From Helicobacter jaachi (GTDB lineage Bacteria; Campylobacterota; Campylobacteria; Campylobacterales; Helicobacteraceae), in assembly GCF_000763135.2 (NCBI RefSeq), contig NZ_JRPR02000002.1, positions 186,001 through 250,000 on the forward strand: a DNA stretch of 64,000 bases. Direction: 5' to 3'. Made by a program: the position numbers and the translations under genes. Below the pieces are notes generated by a model. It was given only the letters and a program-made list of their open reading frames with translations. It did no database searches and was not told the DNA's origin. The first letter of the stretch is position 1; the number at the start of each line of letters is the position of its first letter. This document shows positions 63,830 through 64,000 of this stretch, piece by piece.

Positions 63830-64000
63830 CTATTTGAGTTTATTCACATAATCGCAAGCAAATTGATTGCGCAAATCACAGGCGCGATTGTAGTAATCTT
63901 TTGCCCTTGTCAAATCCTGCGGCACGCTTAAGCCTTGCTGATAAATTTCTGCACTCACCACACAGGCATACATTCTTTGTTCTTGGCACGCTTGAGAATC
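63830..64000 (-). CDS. Sel1/Hcp-like repeat protein, C-terminal fragment
   Basis: 56 codons of a leftward gene whose start is outside the window. The end reads AEIYQQGLSVPQDLTRAKDY then YYNRACDLRNQFACDYVN, a Sel1-like repeat with paired Cys as in the Helicobacter cysteine-rich (Hcp) proteins. These are usually secreted or periplasmic, with disulfide-bridged helical repeats. Stop TAG at 63832-63830. Length and repeat number cannot be known here. Confidence 0.75.
   Translation of the reverse strand, partial: DSQACQEQRMYACVVSAEIYQQGLSVPQDLTRAKDYYNRACDLRNQFACDYVNKLK

Overview
The window is chromosomal DNA of a Helicobacter, most likely an enterohepatic species. The evidence is the four-subunit pyruvate:ferredoxin oxidoreductase operon, a Hof-family outer membrane protein, a CjaA-type cysteine-binding lipoprotein, a Csd4/Pgp1-type cell-shape carboxypeptidase, a Sel1/Hcp-type fragment at the right edge, and long poly-G tracts in surface-sugar genes. 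No rRNA, tRNA, insertion sequence, prophage or CRISPR array was seen.

Left part (1-8402): a surface glycan island. It has a GT90 glycosyltransferase with a UDP-xylose synthase, a TIGR04325-type methyltransferase, a GT11 fucosyltransferase, a GT4 glycosyltransferase and a tandem GT2-GT2 protein, with an ABC-F ATPase between them. Four of these genes carry poly-G tracts. As sequenced, GT90 is in frame (G11), while the methyltransferase (G9), GT11 (G11) and GT4 (G14) are out of frame. This is one snapshot of a combinatorial ON/OFF system.

8412-16208: a leftward run of selA, selB, a NifS-like protein without its catalytic lysine, moeA, a UspA-type protein and a TraF-like outer membrane protein. 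Selenocysteine and molybdopterin functions side by side suggest formate dehydrogenase maturation. Then come msrA, an intergenic repeat cluster, and a leftward zinc/cadmium P-type ATPase.

19604-36882: a mainly rightward housekeeping block of cdsA, dxr, an M20 amidohydrolase, thrC, purE, two conserved hypotheticals, glyQ, a Csd4-like peptidase with SH3 domains, a phosphoesterase, rnr, holA, rpsF-ssb-rpsR, glnA and a lipoprotein. trpS faces left. 38347-45816 holds the por operon, rpoD, a YagU-like membrane protein and a Hof porin. 46073-51665 holds rpsO, a ThiD2-like protein, a BAX-inhibitor-like protein, ccoG, purB and a pseudouridine synthase. 51695-59416 is an alpha-2-macroglobulin/PBP1C pair. 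59468-62760 is fatty-acid synthesis (fabG, acpP, fabF, accA). The window ends with cjaA and a Sel1/Hcp-like fragment.

Two signals run through the whole window. One is a very over-represented quasi-palindrome, TAGAWTCTA (core AGAATCT/AGATTCT), found in genes and between them. Head-to-head pairs of it form perfect inverted repeats at gene ends, and it often supplies the stop codon. The other is a dispersed intergenic repeat, about 50-145 bp long, bounded by the same motif. Its hairpins keep pairing through compensatory changes, and one locus carries an exact 133-bp tandem duplication. These two, with the poly-G tracts embedded in linkers and the lysine-less desulfurase in the selenium operon, are the observations most worth following.
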